Positions 10,801-22,870 of a stretch of 64,000 nt of DNA are shown one piece after another. Location of the stretch: NCBI GenBank assembly GCA_037176725.1, contig JAZBRS010000057.1, positions 90,913,501 through 90,977,500 on the forward strand, given 5' to 3'. A program made the translations under genes and the position numbers. The notes beneath the pieces were generated by a model. The model ran no database searches and had not been told where the DNA came from. It worked only from the letters and a program-made list of their open reading frames with translations. Origin of the DNA: Posidonia oceanica (lineage: Eukaryota > Streptophyta > Magnoliopsida > Alismatales > Posidoniaceae). The first letter of the stretch is position 1. Each line of letters begins with the position of its first letter.

Positions 10801-13762
10801 AACTGCTACAGTGGCCGTCATTCTGCGATTATCCTGTGCATTTATTTTCTATTTACTAAGATATTTTGTTATTAAATTGCATTTTCGGTCTCTGTTTTTG
10901 ATTTATTGCATTCAGGTCCAGCCATCGTTTATCATTCATTTAATTCTGGATTAAAAACTTATGATATTGCATGAAAAACATAAAAAATCAGTTAATTGCA
11001 TGTTAGTCCTTCTACAGTGTTTCACTTCAGTGTTTCCTTTAAATTCCAGTCCTCTTGTTTTATATTATTGCATGTTAGCCCTACTGATATTAATCTGATT
11101 TAATGCTTATATTTTACCTTGCTATATTGCATTTCTAGCCCCTCTTGCTGTTCTTAATTGCAATTTAATCTTTTGATCTGCTAACTTAGGTTTTATTTTT
11201 CACTTTTTCTTATTGCATTGCATCATTTCCCTCATATTATCTGATTTTTGCATATAGGTCCTTCATCAATGCACAGCATGCATTTAAATGCTCATTTTTC
11301 TTATAAAATTACATTTTCGACCCCGCATGTTTGAAAAACTACATATAGGCCCCTGTTTGCTTTCCCAGACCACTCGGACCCCTGTTTAGCGGAAAAGTTG
11401 CATTTTAGACTCTGTTGATTTCAAAATTGCATACCGATTTACCATTCGATTTCCAAAGCTTGCCCTGAAGCATGGCTACCCTGAAAATTTACATTTTGAA
11501 CCCCGCATTTTGTAAAATTGCATTCAGGCCCCCCGTTTCCTAAAGACCTTGCATAAAACCCCTAACCTTTCAAAATCCTTGCATTCAGACCCCCCATCTT
11601 TTCAAAATTGCATATAAGTCTTCGGTTTTCTGAAAAATCGTCCCTAAGTCTTTTCTTGCATTCTGCACACATTGCATTCATGCATCCTTGCATCTGGCAC
11701 CTCCTGCACACACCTGGGCATCCTTAGCTCCCATTTACGTGGGAGGACCTGTTTCGCACACCCTTAGGCCCATTTTACACTTAGATCCAATCTTCTCACC
11801 TGTTCTGGCCTCCTGGCTTGAAGTCTGAATGCCTTCAGATCCGGCCGTTGGATCTTCTCAACTAAGCCACCTGAGCGACCCCGGCGGAGCGTTCTTCAGC
11901 ATGGGCCAATCAGATTTCAGATCAGGCATCAGATTTCCAAGTTAAGTCCTCTTGAACTTCGGCAGCATCTTTTGCATGTCATTCGCATTGCATGGCTTTT
12001 ACACGTTCTTTTTCGCTTTGTTTCTTGCACAGTTTTGCATGCCGCTTTGTCTTTTGCACCATTTTTGCGTGCCCGCTTTGTTCCTTGCATCGTTTTGCGT
12101 GCCACTTTATTTCTTGCACGTTTTTGCGTGCCGTTTTGTTTCTTACACCGTTTTACGTGCTCGCTTTGTTTCTTGCACCGTTTTGCGTCCCCGACTTTGT
12201 TTCTTGCACTGTTTTGCGTGCCGCTTTATTTCTTACACAGTTTTGCGTGCCCGCTTTGTTTCCTGCACCGTTTTGCGTGCCCGCTTAGTTTCTTGCACCG
12301 TTTTGCGTGCGGCCTTATTTCTCGCACCGTTTTGCTTGCCGGATTTTGTTTCTTGCATCGTTTCGTGTGTCGCTTTGTTTCTTGCACCGTTTTGCATGCC
12401 CGACCTTGTTTCTTGCTCCGTTTCGCATACCGCTTTGTTTCTTGCACCGTTTCGCATGCTGTTTTGTTTCTTGCACCGTTTTGCGTGCCAGACCTTGTTT
12501 CTCGCACCGTTTTGCCTGCCGCATTGTTTCTTGCACCGTTTTGCGTGCCCGACTTTGTTCCTCGCATCGTTTTGCATGCCGCTTTGTTTCTTGCACCGTT
12601 TTGCATGCTGCTTTGTTTCTTGCACCGTTTTGCGAGCCCGACCTTGTTTCTCGCACCGTTTTGCGTGCCGCTTTGTTTCTTGCACCGTTTTGCATGCTGC
12701 TTTGTTTCTTGCATCGTTTTGCGTGCCCGACCTTGTTTCTCGCACCGTTTTGCGTGCTGCATTGTTTCTTGCACCGTTTTGCGTGCTCGACTTTGTTCCT
12801 CACATCGTTTTGCGTGCCGCTTTATTTCTTGCACCGTTTTGCGTGCCCATTTTGTTTCTTGCACCGTTTTGCGTGCCGACTTCGTTTCTTCCACTGTTTC
12901 ACGTTTTTGCTTCGTTCTTGCGCTGTTTTGCGTACCGACTTTGTTTCTCGCACCGTTCTGCCTTCTCGTTTTGTTTCTTGCACTGTTTTACGTTCTTGCC
13001 TCGTTTCTTGTATCATTTTGCATGTCGACTTCGCTTCTCGCACCGTTTTGTGCATTTTATGTTGTTTCCTCTCGCATGTCGCCCGCATTGCCTGTTTCAC
13101 CGTTGTTTTGTTTTATCACCCGCTTTTGCATATAGGGCAGTGATGCTTACTGCCTGGAGTTCTCACGGACTAGGGTTCACCCGGTTCAGAACACACACAG
13201 CGTTGCTGAGTGCTTAGATTGCACGTTTAGTTCCTTGCATTGCATTCCATCACTTAGAGCACACCTTTGAGCATTTAGATAGGCATTCATTGGCACTTAG
13301 GCATTCAAAGTCTGCATTTCCCTGCATATACGAGTGTAAGCCTAGAAAGACCGATTCTCGGGCGTGTCGAGGGTGCCTAACACCTTCCCCGCACGTAACA
13401 GGAGTCCTTGCCCTCTCTCTTGGCCCGCAATGACCATATTGCCCTTATCCTAGACACGAGTCACATCATTTGCATTCATTTGCATCTCATTTCTTTTGCA
13501 TTGCCTTGCATTGCATCTTTTGCTTGGTTTTGCGTGATTATTCACGCATTTCCTGATTTTCCTTGTTTCCCGATCTAATAGACTTGGTGGCGACTCCGAT
13601 TTGTCTTATCTTCTTCTTTTCTTCCCTTTTCCCTTTTTTTTTAAATGTTTTCGAGTTAAGTCTTCCTTCTCGGACATAGTCGCTAATAATGAGCCTGATT
13701 CTGATCGATGCACGCGAGCTTTGGCATTGTGCATGGACGATCTGAACACCGGGATTACTACA
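7864..13762 (+). repeat. LTR: LTR A: 3' LTR of Element 1, 5.9 kb
   Basis: It runs from TGTTAACACCCC to GGGATTACTACA, with TG...CA ends. The left edge is set by the polypurine tract, the right edge by the jump into the Element B leader. Order inside: a CT-rich zone (8270-8560), an A-rich AT zone (8570-9170), a GC-rich zone (9300-10800), a stretch of GCATT/CCCC words (10,950-11,750), a conserved block with AGATC palindromes (about 11,830-11,945), a ~30-bp array, then the conserved hairpin block. The hairpins are GGCAGT/ACTGCC at 13136-13154 and GGTG-CCTAA-CACC at 13372-13384. A PBS-like TGGCGACTCCG lies at 13588-13598. It is closely related to solo LTR C in its ends and order. ORFs in the GC-rich and repeat zones look like by-products of composition. 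Confidence 0.92.
11975..13080 (+). repeat. ~30-bp tandem array in LTR A (ACCGTTTTGCGTGCC units)
   Basis: More than thirty degenerate units carry a core like TTGCACCGTTTTGCGTGCC followed by CGCTTTGTTTC. Because the unit is near a multiple of three and poor in stop words, several frames stay open for hundreds of codons on both strands. These give Cys/Phe/Leu-rich or Lys/Arg-rich nonsense proteins. Related arrays lie in LTR D, E and (reverse) C. Confidence 0.9.
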
Positions 13763-14143
13763 GTATGTGCTAGTGCTGTAGACATGATAGTGAAGGGAAA
13801 ACACTTATCATATCAAAATACAGGTATGCATGGCATGTGCATGTGCAGTGGTATAGTATTAGTGTAAAAGAAAGCATTCACCACTCAAAAGGTAGGCATA
13901 GTGTGTCACACAAATATTTAGGCATGCATAATGCAGGAAATAAAGCATTGATAAGCAAGCAAATAAAATAAATAAAGGCAGGTAAGCAGTAAAGCAAGTA
14001 AAAGCAAAGCAAGCAAAAAAGCACAGGCAAGCAAGCAAATAGACAAGGCATGCAAAAGCAAAAGGCAAACAAAGATGCAAAATGCAAGCGGCGAGGAAGC
14101 CAGAAGCGAAAGCTAGAGCACAGCTCCGCAGCAGAGTCGCCAC
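13763..14143 (-). other. Leader fragment of older minus-strand Element B
   Basis: The reverse complement aligns with the leader of Element 2 (23440-23580 joined to 29525-29580): TTTGTGTGACAC..., CCACTGCACATGCACATGCC, then TTTTGATATGATAAGTG. It therefore shows the uninterrupted sequence at the point where solo LTR C sits in Element 2. It is cut at 13762 by the insertion of Element 1. Confidence 0.85.
14125..14142 (-). promoter_or_regulatory. Primer binding site of Element B
   Basis: Read on the minus strand it is TGGCGACTCTGCTGCGGA, one base downstream of the LTR B end. It differs from the Element 2 PBS TGGCGACTCCGCTGGGGA at two positions. It starts with TGG, complementary to a tRNA CCA end. 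Confidence 0.85.
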
Positions 14144-15952
14144 TATAGTAATCCTGAAATTCAGATCGTCCATGCACGATGTCAAAGCTCGTGTGCACCG
14201 ATCGGAACTAGGTTCACTATATGCGGCTGAATCCAAGGAGGGACACTCAACTCAGAAATGTTGGCAGAAAAGGAAAAAGAAAAGATAATACAAATCAAAG
14301 TCGCCACCATGTCTATTAAATTGGGAGACAAGGAAAACCGGGGGAAGCATGATAAATCACGCCAAAAAAGAAAGAGAGAAAGAATGCAAATGCAATGCAA
14401 ATATGATTCGTGCCTAGGATAAGGGCAATATGGTCATTGCGTGCCAAGAGACAGGGCAAGGGCTCCTGTTACGCACGGGGAAGGTGTTAGGCACCCCCGA
14501 TACGTCCGAGAATCGGTCTTTCTAGGCTTAGCTCGCTCGCATATGCCAAAAGATGCACGCCTAATGCTTAAATGCCTGAATGCTATGCATGGGAAATTAA
14601 ACATGCTATCTATGTACTCAGCAACGCTGCTAGTGTTCCGAACGGGCAAGCCCTGGTACGTAGAACTCCTAGGCAGTAAGTATCATTGCCCTAATGCAAA
14701 TGCAGGTGATAAAACAAAACAGCGAGGAAAACATGCAATGCAAGCGACATGCAAAGGAAAGCGAAAGCAGGTGCGAAAAATAGTGCAAATGCAGGTGATA
14801 TGCTAAAGAAAACAAAAGCAGGTGCTGAAAACGATGCAATGCAGGCAATATGCAAAAGAAAATAAAAGCAGGCACGGAAAATGATGCAATGAAGGTAATA
14901 TGCAAAAGAAAACAAAAGCGGGCACGGAAAACGATGCAATGTAGGCAATATGCAAAAGAAAACAAAAGTGGGCACGAAAAACGATGCAATGTAGGCAATA
15001 TGCAAAAGAAAACAAAAGCAAGGGCGACAAAGCCTAATCTACATGCATGAGAAATCAGATCTCGAAAACGATGCATGCAATGCAAATGACAAGGCAATGA
15101 GTGCTATGCAATGATTCAGATGGGCTTATCTTGAAGATCTGAGGCCCGATCTGAAATAACTTCGGTTAGAATGAAAGATCATTCAACCAGGAAGACCTGG
15201 ACAGTTAGATCGTGAAGATCCAACGGTCCGATCAAAAGTTATTGAGAAAACAAGTCAGATGGCTCAAGGGCCAGCAAAAGAGTGGACTAAGCAGGGGTCT
15301 AAGTGCAAATTAGCCCTATGTGTGTGCAATGCAAGGTGTCTTACATGTTAGGAGACTAACAATGCCTAAATGGATGCATGTGAACTATATGCAATGCTAT
15401 GGGGATGCTATGCATGCAAGAATGCGAATGCAGGGATCTAAGTGCAATTTTAAGAAACTACAGGGACCTACATGCAGTGATGCGGCAAAAGGTAGGGACC
15501 TATATGCGATAAAAGGAAACTATAGGGTTTAAATGCAATGCAGGGCAGAAAATGTAAATGCATGCAACATGTGGGCCTATATGCAATGCAGGAAAACATG
15601 CCAGATGATGTGCAATACAATGATAATAATTAAAGCATGCAACAATTAAGATTATGCAATTAAAATGACTGTTGTATATGATTGCAGTACAACATGGCAG
15701 CTAAATGCTATTAAAAGAAAAGATTAATTCATGCAGAGCTTATATGCAGATGCAGGATGCAAATACAATGCCAATGAAGCTAAAAAATTACATTTAGTGG
15801 CTTCTAGATGCAGGCAGGACTTATATGCAATTAAAGTTTAATGCAAGATTAAAATGCAATGCCAGATTAGCTTTAGAAATGCAATTAAAAGACTTCTAGA
15901 TGCAGGCAAGTCCTTAATGCAATTAAATAAAGTGCAGAATTAACATGCAAAT
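14144..15952 (-). repeat. LTR: LTR B: truncated 5' LTR of Element B
   Basis: Minus-strand LTR end GGATTACTATA (canonical CA decayed to TA) lies next to the PBS. The conserved LTR block is at about 14416-14690 (GGTGTTAGGCACC at 14483-14495). A repeat array with GCAATATGCAAAAGAAAAC units spans 14740-15020, the AGATC-rich block is near 15120-15240, and GCAAT-rich sequence continues to 15952. A PBS-like TGGCGACTTTG is at 14296-14306 (minus). The LTR stops abruptly at 15952 where LTR D begins. The rest of it is not found on the other side of Element 2. Confidence 0.85.
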
Positions 15953-16515
15953 TGTAGACACCCCATTTTAACCAAGGGGTCCCAGCACTGGGAGCACTCT
16001 GGGAGCCCTCTGGAAGCACTCTAGATCTGGTTCGGAAGTCTGGTAGCTCACACTCCTTCAATCCTAAATCTTCTCCCATTCCAAAACCATTATCATTCCC
16101 TGAAACCAATTCTTCAAACCAAACCCAAACCCTCCTTAAACCCTAACCTTGAACCTTCCAAAATCTCTTTTAAAACCCTAGAAAAACCTAGGTTAAACCC
16201 TAGGTCAAACCCTAGGAGCCCTAGGACACACACATGCAAAACCCACCTCCAAACCCAAGCCTTTCACCTTCTTTCTTTCCTGTTTATCCTTTTCTCTCTC
16301 CTAATTATCCTTTTCTCTCTCCTCCTTATCCTCCTTCTTTTCCTCTCCCTTTTTCCTCTTTTCTTGCTCCCCAATGGGCCCACCTTATGCTCCTCTCCTC
16401 CCTCTTTTTTATCCTTATTTTATCTTATTTTTATCTTATCCCATGTTTATTTCATCTTTAATCTCTTTTCATCCCTTCTTCTCCTCCTTTATTTCCTTCT
16501 TCCTTTCTTTCTCCC

Positions 16516-17110
16516 TAAACCCTAAACCCTAAAACTTTCCTAAACCCTAAACCCTCCTTAAACCCTAAGCCCCACCACACCCAAACATCAAAACCCTAAC
16601 CTAGACCCCAAGCTTTAATCAACATCCAAATCCAAAACCTTAAACCCTTATCCACTAAATCAAAACCCTAAACCTTCTTGAACCTCAAACCCTAATCCAA
16701 CCAAAGTACTAAACCCTAAACCCTAAACCCTAAAACTTTCCCAAACCCTTATCCACTAAATCAAAACCCTAAACCTTCATGAACCTCAAACCCTAATCCA
16801 ACCAAAGTATTAAGCCCTAAACCCTAAACCCTAAAACTTTCCCAAACCCTGATCCACTAAATCAAAACCCAAAACCACCCTAAACCTCAAACCCTAATCC
16901 AACCAAAGTACTAAACCCTAAGCCCTAATCCAATCGAAACCCAAAGCCCTAAAAACCCTAAACCTTAATCTACATCAAGACCCAAATCCACCCTAAACCC
17001 TAAGCCCTAATCCACTAAAAACTCCAAAACCCTAACAACTCAAACCCTAATCAAGACTTTAATAAAATCCTAATCAAGACCCTAAAAAAAACATAAAACC
17101 CTAAAACCTA
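16516..17110 (+). repeat. Degenerate telomere-like CCCTAAA tract inside LTR D
   Basis: The plant telomere word CCCTAAA occurs dozens of times, with up to three perfect units in a row (around 16710-16735 and 16815-16835). It is mixed with AATCCACTAAATC and AATCCAACCAAAG words in a larger unit of about 100 bp. The same tract lies in LTR E at about 44858-45390, so it belongs to the LTR and is not a true telomere. Confidence 0.85.
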
Positions 17111-20100
17111 AAACTAATTCACGCAAATCTAGGTCACAACTACAACCTAATTAAATCTAATCAAGGCCTCAAGCCCACCTAAAAAGCAAAGCCCATCCTC
17201 AAACCTAATTAAAGAACTAAAACCAATTTGAAGTTAACAAATCAAAAACAAAACCCATTTAAACAAATCAAAACTCATTTAAATTTAAAACTAACCAAGT
17301 TACATATCCAAACTCATTAAAAAACAAACTAAACCCCCAAACCTCATTTTAAGAAATCCTAAAATCCATTTAAAGCATAAAATCCATTTCAACCTAAATT
17401 TAATCAATTTAAACAATCAACAACCAAATCCATTTAAATTAAATCAAACCTAATCCAACAAAAACAAAACAAAAATCTGGATGAAGCCCAAGGCCCACTA
17501 AGCCTTTCTTTTCTCTATTTTCTTCTTCTCCTTCTTCTCCTTCTTCTTCTTCTTCTTTTTTCCTTTCTTATTTCTCTTTTTCTTCCACACCTCTTCTTCA
17601 GCCGGCCCAAGCACACCTAATTTTCCTTTTATTTCATTTTTTCTCCTCCTTCCCTCTCCCGCTCAATCTCCTCCAAAAACCAGCACCCAACTGCCAGCCA
17701 ACCTCCTCTACATCACACCCCACTCTCACCCAAGCTCACACCTGAATCCAACCAAGAACCAAACCCAATCCAACCCACTTGATCCCACTCCTCACCAGCA
17801 AAACCAAGCCATCCTCAAAACACCTAAACCTTCTGCAGACCGGCACCCTTTCAGATCCAAAAAGCCAGAATTAACACCCAAACTCACCCAAGAAAACCAA
17901 GTAAAACCAACACCTAAACCCTTACCTCATGAACCCAGACCAGACCACATTCTCCCCTTTGCAAAACCCAAACTCACCAGCACTTGAACACCCCCAGAAC
18001 CGGCCTCCAACACCCACTGAACCAAGCTCACCCAACAGAACCCATTTCTTCTCCCAAACCAGAATTCCAGCAAACCAACACCTCCCCTCTCCCTCAGACC
18101 AAACCCAGACCACCCTCTCGAACCCAAGCTTCCCCCCAAGCCGGACCTAAGCCCCCAGCAAACCCACAGCTCATTTCAGACCTCTTCCAGCTCACCATCC
18201 ATTTCAGTCCAACTCCATTAACTCCTTCCTGATGCCCCCGCGACTTCTGTGGCCAACCTTGATCCTAGCTCCTCTCTCAACGGTCACAGCAAGCCCTCCA
18301 ACCCACATCACCACCGTCCGGTCTCGCCCCTCACCCGCTGAGACTGCCACAACCTAAAGCTTGCCAGTTTCTTTGGTTTGAGCAACGACTTCGTTGCTCA
18401 AGCCCCTGCCAGCTTTCCAGACCTCGAGCCACTCCCCACCTCACGCCCGATAGCCCCCAATTGCCCTCACATCCCCTCTGTGGCCTGACATTCACTTGGA
18501 CCCAAAAACGACCCGAACAAAACCAGAGGAATTCCTCCCGTTCCAGAGGACCACACCCACTTTTGAGCGTCCAGAGAGCAACCTGTGAATCCCCTCGAGC
18601 GATCCCAAGCCTTCCCAACCTTTCCAGTGCTCCAGAGCCTCCGGACGATCCTCGCCACCACTGGTTCCAGTGCCAGAACCACCTCCAGACCCAGCGCAGC
18701 GCAACCACCCTCTCTCCGTCCAGAAAGCTTCGCCTTGATCCCACGATCACACCAGACCTGTCGCCAAGCTCCGTGGCCGCTTCAACAGCTCCCTCTGGTT
18801 CTGTCTCAGAGCGCCAGTCATCCTCGCATCGTCAGCTCACTCCGGACGACACCGCAAGTAGATCTCTTTCTCCGGGGGTTCGCCTGAACCCCCTCTTGCT
18901 TCCAAGCCCTTCACCGGTGCTTTCCATTGGCTATACTTCTCTCCCAAGGTCGCCGGACCTCTGCTTCTTCCCCGGCGACGTCGCCGGCGCGCGCAAACCT
19001 CCGGCGCTGCGTTTATTCCTCGCGCATTACTGTAGCAAAGCATAGTTTACGTTTTTATTTCATTTACATTAATGAAAAGTACTTTAGTTTCTTATATTTG
19101 CATGCCGGTCCTTTATTCATTTTACTGTGCTTGTATCTAGTTTGCTTGTTTATTTTAGTAACGAAATCATGTTAATATTGCTGTATGTCCCCTAATCTTT
19201 TAAGTTCTTGCACTTAGGTCCACTGCCGTGTTAAATACCATGTGCTTGTTTGGGTATTTTGCAGCCTAATCCCTGTGCTATTTATATCTGCAATTTAGTC
19301 CTATTTCAGTTAATGTCTCATTTAAATCTCTAAGTTAACTATATCACATTAATGAAAAATGGTACTGCTTTGTTTATTTGCCTTCTGGTCCCTCTGAGTG
19401 TTCTAGTTTTCTAGCCACTTGTATCCAGACCCTTGCATTTACCCATATTTGCGCTCTGGTCCTCCTTAGTTCATCTTTCATTTATTTTCTTTTTCTTATC
19501 ATACTGCATTGCATGACATCACCTTAGGTCTAGATTATTGCATCTAGGTCCGCACAGCAAGCATCCTTATCCCCTTTTTCGCTTTAAAAAACTGTAAAAG
19601 AGCCCCTGATCTTGGTTTATTTGCTTTTGGGCCCCTCTGAGCTTTGAATATCTGTGTTTCCTTTTTGCAAAAAAGCCCCCCTGTTTTGTTTTATTGCATA
19701 GAGGTCCTCCCATTGTGTTTTACTTTCATGTGGTTTTCCCTTGGCCTTGCTTTCAAGCCTAGAGCCTGTTTAGGTTGCACCCAAGTTTTCAAACACCACT
19801 GTGACTGTATATGCCTATTTTCTTCCTGGATTTGTTATTTGGGCCTGGTTTTCTTGGAATTTGCGCATAGGTCCTTGGGACCACCTTTTATGGTTTTTTT
19901 GTTGTTTCTTGGCTTTGTTCCTTCTATCCGAACTTTTCCAAGGTTGCAGGAGACTCCCCTGCGGGTTCACTTTTGGGATTTGTGCCCGTTTACTATTTTT
20001 TTTGCATTCAGGTCCCTAAAGTTTTCTGAAATTGCACTTAGACCCCCTTTTTCTTGCATTTTTGCACACACCTGTCCTAATTAACCTTGCATTTAGTCCA

Positions 20101-20500
20101 TGCATCCTCGCATTAGCACCCTTGCACACATTTGCACTCTTTTGCACGCATTTAGGGTTCATTTGCACATAAACCCCTGCACTCTTCCTATTTGCACATA
20201 GGTCCTCCCCCTTTGCATTTTTGCATACATTGCACCTCCTCTTTTACTGCACTCAGTCTCCTAGGACACTTTTGAGCACACTTAGCTCCCATTTGCATGG
20301 GAGGACTCGTTTTTGCACACCCCTAGGATCCCTTTTTACACTTAGATCCCTTTTCTCCCCTGTTCTGGCCCGTCTGTCTTGAAGCTGGGATATCTTTCGA
20401 TCCGACCGTCAGATCTTCGCAACTAAGTTACCTGGACGATCCTGGTGGAGCGTTCTTCAGCATGGACCAAGCACTTCTCAGATCAGGCCTTAGATCTCCA

Positions 20501-20507
20501 AGGTAAG
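20501..20507 (+). promoter_or_regulatory. Consensus 5' splice donor within LTR D
   Basis: AG|GTAAGT sits at the end of the AGATC-rich conserved block and matches the plant donor consensus fully. LTR E has the same site (GT at 48786). LTR C has the weaker AGGTACGT; LTRs A and B have lost the GT. Use as a donor is inferred. Confidence 0.45.
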
Positions 20508-20959
20508 TCCTTCTGAACCCTTGCACAGCATACATTTGCACACCATTTGCATTTCATGCATTGTTTTCACGTCTCGTTTTCCGTGCATGTAGATTAGGTC
20601 CCCTCCTTTTTGTCTAGTAACTCTGTCTCCCCTCTTTGCATACTCACTAGTGCTTTGGGTTAAGTTTTCCCTTGGATTCGCTACTGATTGCGGTCTTCTT
20701 CCCCCTTTTCCACGATCCGATTGCACAGCGAGCTTTGGGCAGCGTGCGAGACACATCGTGGGACGGTTTAGTGGGAAACGATCACAGAATAGTGGCGATC
20801 CCTCCGCTTGCTTCCTCTCCCCTTTGCAGGTCTTCACACCTGCATTGTGTGGTCCTTCCGGTGCCTTGTCCTTACACTCGCACCGCTTACCTCTCCTTTG
20901 CATCCGGGCTGGCAGCCCTAACTGCTCGGTTGACGCCCGTCATGTCATCTAATCTTCCC

Positions 20960-21835
20960 CTTTGCTTGTCATACCCCTGCATTGCATGGTTTTTCTGATG
21001 TCTTGCTTTTACTTTTGCATCGTTTGTTTTCTCGCCTGGATTTGCTTTCGTCTTTGCTTGTCGTACCCCTGCATTGCGTGGCTTTTCCGATGTTTTGCTT
21101 TTACTTTCGCATCGCTTGTTTTCTCGCCCGGATTTGCTTTCGTCTTTGCTTGTCGTACCCCTGCATTGCGTGGCTTTTCCGATGTTTTGCTTTTACTTTC
21201 GCATCGCTTGTTTTCTCGCCCGGATTTGCTTTCGTCTTTGCTTGTCGTACCCCTGCATTGCGTGGCATTTCCGATGTTTGCCTTTACTTTCGCATCGTTT
21301 GTTTTCTTGCCCAGATTTGCTTTCGTCTTTGCTTGTCGTACCCCTGCATTGCGTGGCTTTTCCGATGTTTTGCTTTTACTTTCGCATCGCTTGTTTTCTC
21401 GCCCGGATTTGCTTTCATCTTTGCTTGTCGTACCCCTGCATTGCGTGGCTTTTCTGAGGTTTGCCTTTACTTTTGCATCGCTTGTTTTTCGCCCGGATTT
21501 GCTTCCATCTTTGCTTGTCGTACCCCTGCATTGCGTGGCTTTTCTGATGTTTGCCTTTACTTTCGCATCATTTGTTTTCTCGCTCGGATTTGCTTTCGTC
21601 TTTGCTTGTCGTACCCCTGCATTGCGTGGCTTTTCCGATGTTTTGCTTTTACTTTCGCATCGCTTGTTTTCTCGCCCGAATTTGCTTTCGTCTTTGCTTG
21701 TCGTACCCTTGCATTGCGTGGTTTTTCTGAGGTTTGCCTTTACTTTTGCATCGCTTGTTTTTCGCTCGGATTTGCTTCCGTCTCTGCTTGTCGTACCCCC
21801 GCATTGCATGGCTTTTTCGATGTTTGTTTCCCTTG
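20960..21835 (+). repeat. ~92-bp tandem array in LTR D (about ten units)
   Basis: Units are 91-92 bp, for example with TCGTACCCC starting near 21061, 21153, 21245 and 21336. They contain CTGCATTGCGTGGCTTTTCC and GGATTTGCTTTCGTCTTTGC. The same array lies in LTR E at about 49245-50095. LTR A lacks it. Long open frames here are by-products of repetition. Confidence 0.9.
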
Positions 21836-22480
21836 CTTTCGCACCGTTTTGTGTGCCATTCTTGTTTCCTCGCATCGTTTTGAACGCATGCTTTGTTTCT
21901 GGCATCGTTTCGCGTGCCCGTTCTGTTTTTGGCACCGTTTTGCGTGCCCACTTTGTTTTTGCACTGTTTTGCGTGCCGCTCTTGTTTTCTTGCACCGTTT
22001 CGTGTGCTGTTTTGTTTTCTCGCACCGTTTTGCGTGCCGTTTTGCTTTCTTGCACTGTTTTACGTGCTGCTCTCGTTTTCTTGCACTGTTTCGCGTGCCT
22101 GCATTGTTTCTTGCGCCGTTTTGCATGCATGTTTTGTTTTTCGCACCGTTTTGCGCGCGTGCCTTGTTTCTTGCATCATTTTGTGCGCATGCTTTGTTTC
22201 TTGCGCCGTTTTGCGCGCACGCTCCGTTTTGGCACCGTTTCACGTGCCCATTTTGTTTTCTCGCACCGTTTCGCATGCTTGCTCTGTTTTGGCACTGTTT
22301 TGCGTGCCCGTTTTGTTTTCTCGCGTCGTTTTGTGTGCTCGCCTTGTTTTGGCACTGTTTCGCGTGCCCGCTTTGCTTTCTTGCATCGTTTTGCATTTCG
22401 CTCCGTCTTTTGCATCGTTTTGCACATCGATCTTGTTTTCTTGTACCATTTCGCGTGCCGTTTCTGTTTCTCGTATCGTT
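21836..22480 (+). repeat. ~30-bp tandem array in LTR D
   Basis: Degenerate units of CGCACCGTTTTGCGTGCC followed by a T-rich spacer follow directly on the 92-bp array. They are related to the arrays of LTR A (+) and LTR C (reverse). Confidence 0.88.
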
Positions 22481-22570
22481 TTACGTATTTTACACCATTT
22501 TCTCTTGCATGTCGCTCTACATTGCATGGTTTTACCGCTGTTTTGCTTTATCGCCTGCATTCGCATATAG

Positions 22571-22870
22571 GGCAGTGATGCTTACTGCCTGGAATTCTCA
22601 CGAACTAGGGTTTCGCCCGGTTCGGAACACAGACAGCACTGCTGAGCTTTTAGATTGCACGTTTAATTCCTTGCATGCATCCCAACACTTAGAGCACACA
22701 TTTGAGCATCCATTTAGGCATTCATGGCATTTAGGCATTCGAAGCATGCATTTTCCCTCAAAAGCGAGCGTAAGCCTAGAAAGACTGCTTCTCGGGCGCG
22801 TCGGGGGTGCCTAACACCTTCCCCGCGCGTTATAGGAGTCCTTACCCTTTCTCTGGCCCGCAATGACCCT
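22571..22870 (+). other. Conserved LTR hairpin block (seen in all five LTRs)
   Basis: GGCAGTGATGCTTACTGCC pairs over 6 bp (22571-22589). GGTTCGGAACACAGACAG and a CTGCTGAGC word follow, then CCTAGAAAGAC...CTCGGGCG and GGTG-CCTAA-CACC (22806-22818). Counterparts lie at 13136-13440 (A), 14416-14690 (B, minus), 23868-24165 (C, minus) and 50855-51150 (E). It is the best conserved part of otherwise divergent LTRs, so it is a candidate for the R region, RNA packaging or polyadenylation control. Confidence 0.8.

Larger units (their letters stand above)
1..13762 (+). mobile_element. Element 1: 3' part of a Tat-lineage Ty3/gypsy LTR retrotransposon
   Basis: The element is cut by the window edge inside the RT domain. 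In order it shows RT, RNH, aRNH, INT, a spacer with a purine tract, a DUF7745-like ORF, two tandem-repeat arrays, a polypurine tract and a full 3' LTR ending at 13762. The order RT-RNH-aRNH-INT is the hallmark of Tat elements. The right end abuts the leader of minus-strand Element B, so Element 1 inserted into Element B. The first 5 bases of right flank are GTATG; the matching target-site copy would lie outside the window. Confidence 0.93.

Noticed and set aside
12226..12894. Lys/Arg-rich minus-strand ORFs (HAKRCKKQ-type repeats), also near 21009-22396 and plus-strand 24211-24756
   Set aside because: They are the reverse reading of the same LTR arrays, not basic nuclear proteins.
11952..13217. 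Open frames of 280-420 codons on the plus strand of LTR A, Cys/Phe/Leu-rich
   Set aside because: They lie in a ~30-bp tandem array, overlap in several frames and on both strands, and have no domain. Stop-free repetition explains them.
16516..17110. True interstitial telomere or chromosome-end sequence
   Set aside because: The tract is degenerate, sits at the same place in both LTRs of Element 2 and is arranged in ~100-bp retroelement units.
20962..22814. Open frames of 538 and 610 codons in LTR D, and 535 and 530 codons in LTR E (49245-50857)
   Set aside because: These are 92-bp and 30-bp arrays read in two frames at once, with repeated CRTPALRGFS-type peptides. No start context or homologue; repeat by-products.
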